A stretch of 64,000 nucleotides of DNA from NCBI RefSeq assembly GCF_008579165.1, contig NZ_BKCN01000002.1. One strand, 5' to 3'. The position numbers were made by a program, and so were the translations under genes. A model generated the notes under the pieces. That model ran no database searches. It was not told the origin of the DNA and was given only the letters and a program-made list of their open reading frames with translations. Below, one piece after another: positions 18,831-29,079 of this stretch; the first letter of the stretch is position 1; the number at the start of each line of letters is the position of its first letter. The stretch comes from Iodidimonas nitroreducens (GTDB lineage Bacteria > Pseudomonadota > Alphaproteobacteria > Sphingomonadales > Rhodothalassiaceae).

Positions 18831-19238
18831 TCAGACCTGTTCGATTTCAACCAGAGTTCCGTTGAAATCCTTCGGGTGCAAAAAAAGCACCGGCTTGCCA
18901 TGGGCCCCGATCTTTGGCTCATCATCACCCAATATCCGCAAGCCATCCGCCAAGAGCCGATCCCGGGCGGCATAGATATCATCCACCTCATAGCACAGAT
19001 GATGAATACCCCCGGCAGGATTGCGCTCCAGAAATTTGGCCACCGGGCTATTTTCGCCCAGGGGATGCAGAAATTCGATCTTGCTATTGGGCAGTTCAAC
19101 GAAAACCGTGGTCACCCCATGATCGGGCTGATCTTTGGGCGATGACACCTCGGCCCCCAATGTATCGCGATAAAGCTTTGTGGCCGCCTCAAGATCAGGA
19201 ACCACGATCGCCACATGATTAAGCCGTCCGATCATCAT
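18831..19238 (-). CDS. mce: Methylmalonyl-CoA epimerase
   Basis: 135-residue glyoxalase-fold enzyme interconverting the R and S forms of methylmalonyl-CoA, linking propionyl-CoA breakdown to the B12-dependent mutase. It shows the metal-binding pattern of the family: LNHVAIVV (His7), IEFLHPLG, HHLCYEVDDI and a terminal glutamate in LVEIEQV. Two adjacent ATG codons (19236-19238 and 19233-19235) follow a GAAAGG site; I use the first. It lies 18 bases after the RNase J gene. Confidence 0.93.
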   Translation of the reverse strand: MMIGRLNHVAIVVPDLEAATKLYRDTLGAEVSSPKDQPDHGVTTVFVELPNSKIEFLHPLGENSPVAKFLERNPAGGIHHLCYEVDDIYAARDRLLADGLRILGDDEPKIGAHGKPVLFLHPKDFNGTLVEIEQV

Positions 19239-19256
19239 CTGTGCCTTTCGGTGAAG

Positions 19257-20936
19257 CTATGGATAAAAGCCGTCATAAGGCTCATCATCAAAGCGGATCA
19301 CCCGCACGTCAACCTGCGGATTTTTACCGGTTTTGATCCGCAGAAAACGCCGTGCAGCGATACGGGCGCTTTCCGCCACAGTTTTTTCCAGCAGCATTTC
19401 CCGGCTCGATAAATTCGTCAGGGCCTGATCGATTTCATCGAGCAGATCGCTTTCAAGGGCACCCCCCGGCTCCATTCCCGCAACGCCTTGGGCGATGATC
19501 TCGGGATCACCCAACAAGCTGCCATCATCTTCCTGCAGAATGACAAGGCTGACGAAACCGTTTTCCATCAAGCGCCGACGCGCATGGATGGCTTCATGGT
19601 TCACCGCTATCACAGCCTTCCCATCAAGCACCAAACGCCCGGCGGGAGCCTGATCCACCAAAGCCAAAGGCCCCGGCGCCAGACGAATGATATCGCCATT
19701 TTTGGGGGCCAATGCGTGGGGCACGCCCAAAGATTTGGCAAAGGCCGCATGATGCTTCAAATGCCGGGCTTCGCCATGCACGGGGATGGCGATCTGTGGC
19801 TTGATCCAGCCATACATCCGTTCCAGTTCCGGCCGTCCGGGATGGCCCGAGACATGAATATCGGCATCCCGCTCGGTGATCACATCCACATCCAAAAGCG
19901 CCAGTTTATTCATCAGAAAACCCAGAACGCGCTCATTGCCGGGGATGATTTTGGATGAGAAAATCACTGTATCCCCTGCCGCGAGAGAAAGATTGCGATG
20001 ATCGCCCGCCGCAATGCGTGCCAAAGCAGCTCGGGGCTCGCCCTGCCCGCCGGTGCATAAAATCAGCACTTCATTGCGGGGCAAAGACGATGCCTTGTCC
20101 TCGGGCACCGTTTCCGGCCAATCGGGGAGATAGCCGGTTTTCCGCGCCGCCTCGACGATCCGATGCATGGAGCGACCAGCCAGAACGATCTTGCGACCAT
20201 GTTTTTGCGCTACCTCCGCCACGGTTTTCAGCCGCGCCGCATTCGAAGCAAAGGTGGTGATCACCACCCGGCCTTCCAGCGTGCCAACCAGCTCGATCAG
20301 CGCCGTGCGAACACCTTCTTCCGATCCCGATTGGCGGCTGTTAAACACATTGGTGCTATCGCCGATCATCGCCAGAATGCCGCCATCCCCCATCAGGCCC
20401 AGATCGGCCTCTGATGTGGGGCTGCCGATCTGCGGCACATCATCCAGTTTCCAATCACCGGTATGAAAAATCGTCCCATGAGGGGTTTCAATTTTCAGCC
20501 CATGGCCTTCGGGGATGGAATGGGCCAAAGGCACATAGGTCACCTTGAAACAGCCAGCTTCCAACGTGCCCCCCACCGGAATGACATGCAATGTCACCTC
20601 ATTAAGAAGACCGGCTTCGGCCAGTTTTCCCCGCACCAGTTCGGCGGTAAAGGGGGTGGCATAGATCGGGCAACGCAAGCGCTCCCACAAATAAGGAACG
20701 GCGCCGATATGATCTTCATGACCATGGGTCAGCACCAAAGCCACCAGATCATCGCGGCGATCCTCGATAAAGCCGGGATCAGGAAACACCAGATCGATGC
20801 CGGGCAACCTGTCATCGCCAAAGGTCATCCCGCAATCAACCATCAACCATTGGCCATTGCACCCGAACAAATTCATGTTCATGCCAATCTCGCCCGATCC
20901 GCCCAAGGGGCAGAACACAAGATCGTCGTCTTTCAT
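19257..20936 (-). CDS. rnj: Ribonuclease J
   Basis: 559-residue metallo-beta-lactamase/beta-CASP nuclease with 5'-exonuclease and endonuclease activity in RNA maturation. It has the GGSGEIGMNM start, the metal motif THGHEDHIG, the beta-CASP domain (FASNAARLKT), the SGHPGR motif and a C-terminal domain. The start is uncertain: ATG at 20934-20936 (MKDDDLVF) matches family N-termini, but ATG at 20949-20951 or a TTG at 20964-20966 overlapping the coaX stop are possible, and no candidate has a strong ribosome site. It is expressed with coaX and mce. Confidence 0.93.
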   Translation of the reverse strand: MKDDDLVFCPLGGSGEIGMNMNLFGCNGQWLMVDCGMTFGDDRLPGIDLVFPDPGFIEDRRDDLVALVLTHGHEDHIGAVPYLWERLRCPIYATPFTAELVRGKLAEAGLLNEVTLHVIPVGGTLEAGCFKVTYVPLAHSIPEGHGLKIETPHGTIFHTGDWKLDDVPQIGSPTSEADLGLMGDGGILAMIGDSTNVFNSRQSGSEEGVRTALIELVGTLEGRVVITTFASNAARLKTVAEVAQKHGRKIVLAGRSMHRIVEAARKTGYLPDWPETVPEDKASSLPRNEVLILCTGGQGEPRAALARIAAGDHRNLSLAAGDTVIFSSKIIPGNERVLGFLMNKLALLDVDVITERDADIHVSGHPGRPELERMYGWIKPQIAIPVHGEARHLKHHAAFAKSLGVPHALAPKNGDIIRLAPGPLALVDQAPAGRLVLDGKAVIAVNHEAIHARRRLMENGFVSLVILQEDDGSLLGDPEIIAQGVAGMEPGGALESDLLDEIDQALTNLSSREMLLEKTVAESARIAARRFLRIKTGKNPQVDVRVIRFDDEPYDGFYP

Positions 20937-20962
20937 GCCTTCAAATGTCATCAGAAAAAATC

Positions 20963-21766
20963 TCAATCCTCATCCGGTACCGGGGTGCATTTATGTTGGT
21001 TTTTTATAAACAACAGCCGCATGCCCGCAATTGTCAGATCATGGTCCACTTGATCGATGCTTTTCGCCCGACCGTAAAATATCTTTGCCAAGCCGCCCGT
21101 GGCGATCACCTTCATATCGGTGGCATGCTCAGCACGCAGGCGCTCATTGATGCCATCAACCAAACCCACATAGCCCCAGAATACGCCCGATTGCATGGCC
21201 TCCAGGGTGGAACGACCTGTTACCCGGTCACTCAGCGGGGCTTCAACGGCAATACGCGGCAATTTGGCGGCGGCTTCATGCAGAGCCTTCAGGGATAAAT
21301 TAATCCCGGGGCTGATCACCCCGCCAAGATAGGCCCCATCGCCCCCAATCACATCAAATGTGGTGGCTGTGCCGAAATCCACAATCACTAAAGGCCCGCC
21401 ATAGATATGATCGGCCGCGACCGCATTCACCAATCTGTCGGCGCCCACTTCCTGTGGATTATGGACCCGCACATCGACGCCTAAATCAACATTGGGATCG
21501 CCCACCACCAACGGATCGCATTGAAAATAGCGCCGGCACAACAAAACCAGATTGAGCTTGCCCTGCGGCACCACAGTCGCAATCACCGCGCCCTGAATAT
21601 CGGAGACCGACATTTCAGACAGTTTCAAAAGGGCTGAAATCCAGACCATATATTCATCGGCAGTTCGCTTTTCATCGGTAGAAATGCGCCATTTGCGGAT
21701 GATCGCGTCGCCATCCAGAAGGGCGAAAACGGTATTGGTATTGCCTTGATCGATCGCTAGTAGCAC
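20963..21766 (-). CDS. coaX: Type III pantothenate kinase, GTG start
   Basis: 267-residue kinase for the first step of coenzyme A synthesis. It has the N-terminal phosphate-binding motif DQGNTNTVF, the central VDFGTATTFDV and the GADRLVNAVA substrate motif of the CoaX family. The start codon is GTG at 21764-21766, placed 4 bases after the birA stop; no ATG in frame lies nearby. The order nuoN-birA-coaX-rnj-mce is typical of alphaproteobacteria. Confidence 0.94.
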   Translation of the reverse strand: MLLAIDQGNTNTVFALLDGDAIIRKWRISTDEKRTADEYMVWISALLKLSEMSVSDIQGAVIATVVPQGKLNLVLLCRRYFQCDPLVVGDPNVDLGVDVRVHNPQEVGADRLVNAVAADHIYGGPLVIVDFGTATTFDVIGGDGAYLGGVISPGINLSLKALHEAAAKLPRIAVEAPLSDRVTGRSTLEAMQSGVFWGYVGLVDGINERLRAEHATDMKVIATGGLAKIFYGRAKSIDQVDHDLTIAGMRLLFIKNQHKCTPVPDED

Positions 21767-21769
21767 GGC

Positions 21770-22546
21770 TCACGCCCCCTTTAGCGCCGGAAACACATCA
21801 CCGGCGGTTATTCTGATCATCCCCTCATGCGGATCTGCCGCCTGCCCCTCCAATCCCAAAGATCGGGGGCGCAGCAAAAGCGCACCATCATCGGCCAAGC
21901 CGCAAAAACGCCCGCGCAATTCATTCTCTTCAAGGCGCACCACGATATCCGATCCCAAGCCGGTTGCGCGGGCCAGCCAGTCTTCCCGGATCGGGGCGAA
22001 CCCTTCTTCTTCCCATTGGGCCACCCGGATTTGAGTCGAACGGCTCAGGGCCTTCAGCATATCCAATCGATCGATGGCAAGCCCGGTTGCCTTTTGCAAA
22101 GAAATAGCCGGACGTTCGCTATCATCAGGGGCGTGCAAAAGATTGACGCCCAACCCCATGACCACCCAATCCTGTTCGCTTTCCAGCAAAATCCCGGCTA
22201 GCTTTGCGCCATCGAGCAGCAGATCATTGGGCCATTTACAGAATAAACGACCCGACAAGGATTCAAAGACATGGGTCAGCGCATCATGAAGTGCAAGGGC
22301 CGCTACGAAAGACAACTGCGCCCTTTGCGATAAAGGCCGCACCGGACGATAGAGCAAGGAGGCAAATAAATTGCCATCTTTCGAAACCCATTGCCGCCCG
22401 CGCCGCCCGCGCCCTTTTTCCTGCACCCGGGCACAAATCCACAAAGGGCCCTGCGCGCCGTTCATGGCCCGCCTGCGGGCTTCATCATTGGTGCTATCCA
22501 CCTGATCAAGCCAAAGGCACGGCACCCCGCCGCCAAGAGCTATCAT
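21770..22546 (-). CDS. birA: Biotin--protein ligase without DNA-binding domain
   Basis: About 258 residues; attaches biotin to the carboxyl carrier protein (AccB is encoded at 54743). It has the GRGRRGRQW biotinyl-AMP loop and KWPNDLLLDGAKLAGIL. There is no N-terminal helix-turn-helix, so it is the monofunctional kind and not a repressor. ATG at 22544-22546 is used; a TTG at 22580-22582 that overlaps nuoN by about 20 bases is the alternative. Confidence 0.9.
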   Translation of the reverse strand: MIALGGGVPCLWLDQVDSTNDEARRRAMNGAQGPLWICARVQEKGRGRRGRQWVSKDGNLFASLLYRPVRPLSQRAQLSFVAALALHDALTHVFESLSGRLFCKWPNDLLLDGAKLAGILLESEQDWVVMGLGVNLLHAPDDSERPAISLQKATGLAIDRLDMLKALSRSTQIRVAQWEEEGFAPIREDWLARATGLGSDIVVRLEENELRGRFCGLADDGALLLRPRSLGLEGQAADPHEGMIRITAGDVFPALKGA

Positions 22547-22559
22547 GCCGCTTGGCGCA

Positions 22560-23993
22560 TTAGAAAAGCGATTGCGCTGCAACCCCGGCCGCTACGGTCA
22601 AAGGCCAGATCAGCACAAGATGCAAGGGGGAATTGAGCGCCGCCGAAACAAAGCCTACAGTGGCAATCCCACGGTCTTTCAATGGTTCGATCGTTTCATT
22701 GGGCTCGTCGAAATACATCAGCTTTACGATCCGCAGATAATAGACCGCGCCCACCGTGGATGTGACAAAGCCCACCACAGCCAGCCAATAGAGCCCGGCA
22801 TTAACCACCGCCAGAAACACATAAAGCTTGGCGAAAAAACCCGCCAATAAAGGAATGCCGGCCATGCTGAACATCAAGATGGCCATGGCGGCAGCCAGAG
22901 CCGGGCGCGATTTTGCAAGACCCGCCAGATCTGCGATATCTTCGGTCAGGCCATCCTTGCGGCGCATTGACAAGATCAGGGCAAAGGTGCCCGCCGTCAT
23001 CACCATATAGATCGCCATATACACAAGCACCCCCTGCACCCCATCGATGGTGCCGGTGGCAAGGCCAGTGAGGGCATAGCCCATATGGGCAATCGAGCTA
23101 TAGGCCATCAGCCGCTTGATATTGGTTTGCATCAGGGCCGCAAAAGCCCCCAAAACCATCGAGGCCACAGAAAGCGCAATCACCACCTGCTGCCATTGAT
23201 CAACCAGATCGGGAAAGGGCACGATCAGCGCACGGATGAACAAAGCCATCGCCGCCACCTTGGGCGCAATCCCGAAAAAGGCGGTGACGGGCGTGGGCGC
23301 ACCTTCATAAACATCAGGCGTCCACATATGGAAGGGCACCGCAGAGACCTTGAAAGCCAGCCCGGAAATGAGAAAGACAATCCCAAAAATCAGGCCGATG
23401 GCATTGGCCCCATCCCCTGCCCCATAAGCGGCGATGGCTTCAAATGACGTGCTCCCCGAAAAGCCATAGATCAAAGAAATGCCATAGAGCATCAGGCCGG
23501 AACTGAGGGCACCCAGAACAAAATATTTCAATCCAGCTTCCGAAGAGCGCAGCTTATCGCGATTGAAGGCGGCAAGGATATAAAGAGACAGGCTTTGCAG
23601 TTCCAGACCAATATAAAGGGACAGCAGATCATTGGCCGAGACCATCATCATCATGCCCAGAACCGCCAGCACGATCAGAACGGGATATTCAAAACGCGCA
23701 ATCCCCCGTTCCCGCAGATATTGGCCGGAAAGGCCAAGGGCAAAAATGGCTCCGGTCAAAATCACGGTTTTCATGAACAGGGCAAAATCATCGGTGATGA
23801 AAAGCCCGCCAAAAGCCGTCACCCGGCCCGAGGATGTGGCGATCATGGTAATGAACGCGGCCAAAAACAAACCGGAGGCCAGCCAGTTTAAAAGCCCAAA
23901 GCTTTTATCTTGATTGAAGACACCGATCATCAAAAGCCCCATGGCCCCCAAAGCGAGGATCAGTTCCGGCAGAACAGTTAGAACGTCTGGCAT
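22560..23993 (-). CDS. nuoN: NADH-quinone oxidoreductase subunit N
   Basis: 477-residue antiporter-like membrane subunit of complex I with about 14 membrane helices. Conserved features include the helix with GLELQSLSLYIL, the lysine in FKVSAVPFHMWTPDVYEGAPTPVTAF and the region with MAYSSIAHMGYAL. It is the last nuo gene. The gap from nuoM is 15 bases and the start ATG is at 23991-23993. Confidence 0.96.
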   Translation of the reverse strand: MPDVLTVLPELILALGAMGLLMIGVFNQDKSFGLLNWLASGLFLAAFITMIATSSGRVTAFGGLFITDDFALFMKTVILTGAIFALGLSGQYLRERGIARFEYPVLIVLAVLGMMMMVSANDLLSLYIGLELQSLSLYILAAFNRDKLRSSEAGLKYFVLGALSSGLMLYGISLIYGFSGSTSFEAIAAYGAGDGANAIGLIFGIVFLISGLAFKVSAVPFHMWTPDVYEGAPTPVTAFFGIAPKVAAMALFIRALIVPFPDLVDQWQQVVIALSVASMVLGAFAALMQTNIKRLMAYSSIAHMGYALTGLATGTIDGVQGVLVYMAIYMVMTAGTFALILSMRRKDGLTEDIADLAGLAKSRPALAAAMAILMFSMAGIPLLAGFFAKLYVFLAVVNAGLYWLAVVGFVTSTVGAVYYLRIVKLMYFDEPNETIEPLKDRGIATVGFVSAALNSPLHLVLIWPLTVAAGVAAQSLF

Positions 23994-24008
23994 GTCTCAA
24001 TCAGTCCT

Positions 24009-25545
24009 TTATTGGTCATCAAGGGCAGGTTCGGCAGCCTGTGCATCAAGGGGATCGGCAATCGGAGCCGCAATCGAGACCTGATGCGCACGCAAAAGCG
24101 CCTCGACCGAAGGATTGATCACATCAAGAAAAGGCTTCGGATAAAAACCCATCCACAAAACAACGGCAATCAGCGGCACGAAAATCGCAATTTCCCGCCC
24201 ATTCAAATCCCGCAATGCTTTCAGATCTTCCTTGAGGAGAGCACCAAAAAAGATCCTGCGATAAAGATAAAGCATATAGCGGCGGCCAGAATAACCCCCA
24301 AAGCCGCGACGAAGGCAACCCGGCTATCGGCCAGATAAGCCCCGGTGAGTGCGAGGAATTCCCCCACAAAGCCGCTGGTCCCCGGCAAGCCGACTGAGGC
24401 CATGGCAAAGATCATGAACACCAGCGCATATTTCGGCATGATATTGACGAGGCCGCCATAGCGCGAAATCTCCCGCGTGTGGAGGCGATCATAAACCACG
24501 CCCACGCATAAGAATAAGGCAGCGGAAACCACGCCATGGCTGAGCATCTGGAAAATACCCCCCTCAACCCCCTGTGGATTAAGGGCGAAAATCCCGATGG
24601 TCACAAAGCCCATATGGGCAATCGAGCTATAGGCAATCAGCTTTTTCATATCTTCTTGCACTAAGGCCACGAGCGAGGTGTAGACCACCGCCACCATCGA
24701 GAGGCCAAAGACCAGCCACATCAATGTTTCAGAGGCTTCGGGGAACATGGGGATGGAAAAACGCAAGAAACCATAGCCGCCCATCTTCAGCATCACCCCG
24801 GCCAGAATGACCGAACCCGCTGTGGGCGCTTCCACATGGGCATCGGGCAGCCAGGTGTGGACCGGCCACATGGGCATCTTCACCGCAAAAGACGCAAAGA
24901 ACGCCAGCCAAAGCCATGTTTGCACATGCACCGGGAAATCGGCATCGAGCAAAGTGGGGATATCGGCTGTACCGGCATCCAGATACATCCACAAGATAGC
25001 CACCAGCATCAAAAGCGAGCCCAAAAGGGTATAGAGGAAGAATTTAAACGAGGCATAAATGCGCCGCACACCCCCCAAACCCCAATGATCAGGAACATCG
25101 GGATCAGGCCGCCTTCAAAGAAAATATAGAACAGGAAAACATCAAGGGCGCTGAACACACCGATCATCAAGGTTTCCATGACCAGAAAGGCGATCATATA
25201 ATCCTTGACCCGGCGGGTAACCGATTGCCAGCTTGCCAGAATGCACAAAGGCATCAGGAAGGCCGTCAAAACGATAAACAGCATGGAAATGCCATCCACA
25301 CCCAGCTTGTAGCGGATGGACTCTCCGATCCAGGCATGGTCTTCAACAAGCTGAAAGCCAGCTTCGCCCACGTCGAACATGATCCACATGATGACCGCGA
25401 GCAATAGCTCGGCCAATGTGGTGAACATGGCAACATAGCGGATATTCTGTTTTACCTGATCACTCTCGCCACGAATGGAGAGGATCAAAAGCGCGCCAAA
25501 AAGTGGAACAAGCAATAGCGCGGTCAGGATGGGCCAATCCGCCAT
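24009..25545 (-). CDS. nuoM: NADH-quinone oxidoreductase subunit M (two one-base frameshifts)
   Basis: Proton-pumping membrane subunit, 512 residues when corrected. Conserved stretches are VDGISMLFIVLTAFLMP, the helix with FFEGGLIPMFLIIG, AHVEAPTAGSVILAG and AYSSIAHMGFV. Two breaks are seen. The plus-strand C6 at 25071-25076 should be C7, joining GVWG to GVRRIYASFKFFLYT. At 24278 one A is missing from AA, joining ILAAA to YMLYLYRR. Three overlapping frames cover the full family without gaps, arguing for sequence error. The start is ATG at 25543-25545, three bases after nuoL. Confidence 0.92.
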
Positions 25546-25548
25546 ACC

Positions 25549-27486
25549 TTAAAACCCTCCCCCGGTCAGGACAAAATAGGTGATAACGAGCGCAATGCCG
25601 ATCAGCATCGCGAAGGCATAGTGATAAACATAGCCCGATTGCAGAACCCGTACGCGGCGGGCGGCTGCCATCACTTGCGCGGCGATGCCATCAGGCCCCA
25701 ATCCATCGATGGTTTTCTGATCCCCCCTCACCCACAGGAAACGGCCGATCCAAAAGGCCGGGCGGATGAAAATCCGATCATAAAGCTCATCGAAATACCA
25801 TTTATTGAGCAGGAACTGATAGGCCGCCGGGAATGTTCTGGCCATTGCTGCGGGCAAGCCGGGCTTTGCGATATAAAAAAGGAAAGAAAGCGCAAAACCC
25901 AAAGCCATCATGCCGGTTGGCAGCCATTTGATCCAGCTTGCGATATGATGGGCTTCATCCATCACATCGCCTTCGCCAGCCACGAGCGATCCCGCCCAGA
26001 AAGCCAATCGCCCCTCGCCAATAAAGGCATCGGAAAAGACCACACCGGCAATCACCGCACCAACCGCCAAGATGGCCAGAGGCACCCACATCACAGCCGG
26101 GCTTTCATGCACATGGCTCAGGGTTTTCTCGTCGGCACGAGGCGTGCCATGAAAGGTCATGAACACCAGCCGCCAGCTATAAAAACTGGTCATGAAGGCG
26201 GCAATAACGGTCATCAAAAAGCCAAAGCTGGCCGCCGGATTATGGGTCGCGAAAGCGGATTCGATGATCATATCCTTGGAAAAGAACCCGGCTGTATAGG
26301 GAAACCCGGTGAGCGCCAGCGTGCCCACCATCATCATCAGATAGGTGAGCGGGACCATCTTCGATAAGCCCCCCATCTTGCGCATATCCTGCTCATCGGA
26401 CATGGCATGAATGACGGAACCCGCACCCAAAAACAGCAGAGCCTTGAAAAAGGCATGGGTGAACAGATGGAAAATAGCCGCTCCATAGGCGGACGCCCCG
26501 ATAGCGACGAACATATATCCAAGCTGCGAGCAGGTGGAATAAGCAATCACGCGCTTGATATCATTCTGCACAAGACCAACCGACGCCGCGAAAAAGGCCG
26601 TTGCCCCGCCAATGATCATGATCAAAGTGAGCGCGCCGGGCGCCAGTTCCAAAAGAGGCGACATCCGGGCCATCAGAAAGACCCCGGCGGTGACCATGGT
26701 CGCAGCATGAATGAGGGCGGAAACGGGCGTTGGCCCCTCCATCGCATCGGGCAGCCATGTATGCAAAAACAACTGCGCCGATTTCCCCATCGCCCCCACA
26801 AACAAAAGCACCGCAATGGTGGTGAGGGCATGCACATCCATCCCTAAAAAGACAAAGCGCGCATCTGCAAAGCCTTCAAGAGATTGGAAAATATCTTCGA
26901 AAATCACAGACCCGGTGAGCAGAAAAAGGGCGAAAATGCCTAGGCTGAAACCAAAATCCCCCACCCGATTGACCACGAAAGCCTTGATCGCAGCGGCATT
27001 GGCACTGGGTTTTTTGAACCAGAAACCGATCAAAAGATAAGAGGCAAGGCCCACCCCTTCCCAGCCAAAGAACATCTGCACCAGATTATCACTGGTCACC
27101 AGCATCAGCATCGCAAAGGTAAAGAGCGAGAGATAGGCAAAAAAGCGGGCGCGATGGGGATCATGGCTCATATAGCCAATGGAATACCAGTGCACCAGCG
27201 CCGACACCGTATTGACCACCACCAGCATCACCGCTGTCAGGCTATCGATATAAAGCGTCCAATCAAAGCTGAGGCTGCCCGAGCGCACCCATTCCAGCAC
27301 AAGAATGCGATATTGATTATGATCAAAGGCAACATCCTTCAGCACAAAAGCCGAGAGAATGGCGGATAAGGTGACAAGGCCCGTCGTCACAGCCATGGCG
27401 CCGCGATCCCCGATCTGTTTGGCAAACAGACCGGCGATCAGGAAGCCCAGCAAGGGGCCGAAAACAATGATATGAAATTGAGACAT
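25549..27486 (-). CDS. nuoL: NADH-quinone oxidoreductase subunit L
   Basis: 645-residue antiporter-like subunit of complex I with the long lateral helix at its C-terminus. Landmarks are NTVSALVHWYSIGYM, MFFGWEGVGLASYLLIGFW, LPDAMEGPTPVSALIHAATMVTAG and YSTCSQLGYMF (key Glu and Lys residues present). Start ATG at 27484-27486, six bases after nuoK. Frame intact. Confidence 0.96.
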   Translation of the reverse strand: MSQFHIIVFGPLLGFLIAGLFAKQIGDRGAMAVTTGLVTLSAILSAFVLKDVAFDHNQYRILVLEWVRSGSLSFDWTLYIDSLTAVMLVVVNTVSALVHWYSIGYMSHDPHRARFFAYLSLFTFAMLMLVTSDNLVQMFFGWEGVGLASYLLIGFWFKKPSANAAAIKAFVVNRVGDFGFSLGIFALFLLTGSVIFEDIFQSLEGFADARFVFLGMDVHALTTIAVLLFVGAMGKSAQLFLHTWLPDAMEGPTPVSALIHAATMVTAGVFLMARMSPLLELAPGALTLIMIIGGATAFFAASVGLVQNDIKRVIAYSTCSQLGYMFVAIGASAYGAAIFHLFTHAFFKALLFLGAGSVIHAMSDEQDMRKMGGLSKMVPLTYLMMMVGTLALTGFPYTAGFFSKDMIIESAFATHNPAASFGFLMTVIAAFMTSFYSWRLVFMTFHGTPRADEKTLSHVHESPAVMWVPLAILAVGAVIAGVVFSDAFIGEGRLAFWAGSLVAGEGDVMDEAHHIASWIKWLPTGMMALGFALSFLFYIAKPGLPAAMARTFPAAYQFLLNKWYFDELYDRIFIRPAFWIGRFLWVRGDQKTIDGLGPDGIAAQVMAAARRVRVLQSGYVYHYAFAMLIGIALVITYFVLTGGGF

Positions 27487-27491
27487 CTGGT

Positions 27492-27800
27492 TCAGCCTTG
27501 CATCTGGTTGATCTGCTCAACCGCGATGGTTCCGCGATTACGGAAATACACAACGAGAATGGCCAATCCGATGGCCGCTTCCGCAGCCGCGACCGTCAGC
27601 ACGAACATGGCGAAAACCTGCCCGGTGAGGTCATTCAGATAGGAAGAAAAAGCAACGAGATTGATGTTCACCGCCAACAGCATCAATTCAATCGACATCA
27701 AAATGATGATGACGTTCTTTTTGTTGAGGAAAATTCCGAAGATCCCCAGCGTGAACAAAATCGCCGCAACCGTGAGAAAATGGCCGAGACCGATCTCCAT
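27492..27800 (-). CDS. nuoK: NADH-quinone oxidoreductase subunit K
   Basis: 102-residue subunit with three membrane helices. The two conserved glutamates of the proton path lie in SIELMLLAVN and AAAEAAIGLA. Typical length; start ATG at 27798-27800, 42 bases after nuoJ. Confidence 0.96.
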   Translation of the reverse strand: MEIGLGHFLTVAAILFTLGIFGIFLNKKNVIIILMSIELMLLAVNINLVAFSSYLNDLTGQVFAMFVLTVAAAEAAIGLAILVVYFRNRGTIAVEQINQMQG

Positions 27801-27842
27801 GAATACGTCCTTCTCCAGTGTTGTCCGAATGGCAGATGAGGA

Positions 27843-28451
27843 TCAGATGCCCTCGCCCACATTCACTTTTTTGATCTCGATGGTATCCTTAGAATTTCTG
27901 CGGTTTTGCGCCGATATATCCTGACGCTTCACCCCGGACCGACTGCGCAGGGTGAGCACGATGGCACCGATCATCGCCACCAGCAGCACCAGACCGGACG
28001 CCTGAAACACATAAAGATACCGGGTATAGAGAACAGAGCCCAAAGCAGCCGTATTGGTAAGATCGGGATCAGCCGTCAAAGCCGGGGTGGCATCGATGGC
28101 CGGTGTCAGTTGCCAGGCCCCCACAACCATCAGAAGTTCAACCAGCAGGATCAAACCCACCAGCGTGCCGACGGGCAGATATTGCAAGAAACCCTCGCGC
28201 AGCTCGACATAATTGATATCAAGCATCATCACCACGAAAAGGAACAAAACGGCCACCGCGCCCACATAAACGATCAACAGGATCATTGCCAGAAACTCGG
28301 CCCCCAAAAGCAGGAACAAAGCCGCAGCATTGAAAAAGGCCAGGATCAAAAACAAAACCGAATGCACGGGATTGCGTGAAGAAATGACCATGAACCCCGA
28401 TAAAACCGTGATCGAAGCAAACAGATAAAACGCCAGAGCGGTCAAACTCAT
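27843..28451 (-). CDS. nuoJ: NADH-quinone oxidoreductase subunit J
   Basis: 202-residue subunit with five membrane helices, including the conserved IVYVGAVAVLFLFVVMML helix (third segment) and a hydrophilic C-terminal tail of about 35 residues. The frame extends upstream to 28493. ATG at 28449-28451 is preferred because GGGGG lies about nine bases before it and the family begins with a hydrophobic segment; ATG at 28455-28457 is almost as good. Confidence 0.93.
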   Translation of the reverse strand: MSLTALAFYLFASITVLSGFMVISSRNPVHSVLFLILAFFNAAALFLLLGAEFLAMILLIVYVGAVAVLFLFVVMMLDINYVELREGFLQYLPVGTLVGLILLVELLMVVGAWQLTPAIDATPALTADPDLTNTAALGSVLYTRYLYVFQASGLVLLVAMIGAIVLTLRSRSGVKRQDISAQNRRNSKDTIEIKKVNVGEGI

Positions 28452-28570
28452 TGCCATGTCCCCCGCGTTTTTTCCAAAGTCTGGATGGTGCACATCTCGC
28501 GCCCCCTGATGATCAGCATATGTGGCTTCATTCTCATGAGTTTGGCCCCGAACGGGCCGTGGATCGTTTC

Positions 28571-29062
28571 CTAACGATAAGGCGCATCCTGCGCAAGGTT
28601 CGCGGCAATCTCGCGTTCCCAGCGGTCGCCATTATCAAGAAGTTTTGTTTTGTCGTATAAAAGCTCTTCACGGGTTTCCGCCGCAAATTCAAAGTTCGGC
28701 CCCTCAACGATGGCATCCACCGGGCAGGCTTCCTGACACAATCCGCAATAGATACACTTCACCATATCGATATCATAGCGAGTGGTACGCCGAGAGCCAT
28801 CTTCGCGCGGCTCGGCTTCGATGGTAATCGCCAAAGCAGGGCAGATGGCTTCGCATAATTTGCAGGCGATGCACCGTTCCTCGCCATTGGGATAGCGTCT
28901 GAGCGCATGCTCACCCCGAAAACGAGCCGAAAGCCGACCTTTTTCATAAGGATAATTGATAGTTGTTTTGGGCTTCCACATATAGCTGAAGGTCAGCCCC
29001 ATGGCCTTAACGAATTCCCATAAAAGGAAGCTGCGCGCCGTTCTGTCCAGAAAGGCAATCAT
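28571..29062 (-). CDS. nuoI: NADH-quinone oxidoreductase subunit I
   Basis: 163-residue peripheral subunit carrying two 4Fe-4S clusters (N6a and N6b) through CIACKLCEAICP and CIYCGLCQEACP. It passes electrons from NuoG toward NuoB. It has the N-terminal amphipathic helix seen in alphaproteobacterial and mitochondrial TYKY proteins. Start ATG at 29060-29062. Confidence 0.96.
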   Translation of the reverse strand: MIAFLDRTARSFLLWEFVKAMGLTFSYMWKPKTTINYPYEKGRLSARFRGEHALRRYPNGEERCIACKLCEAICPALAITIEAEPREDGSRRTTRYDIDMVKCIYCGLCQEACPVDAIVEGPNFEFAAETREELLYDKTKLLDNGDRWEREIAANLAQDAPYR

Positions 29063-29079
29063 GATCTTACCCGCCTCTC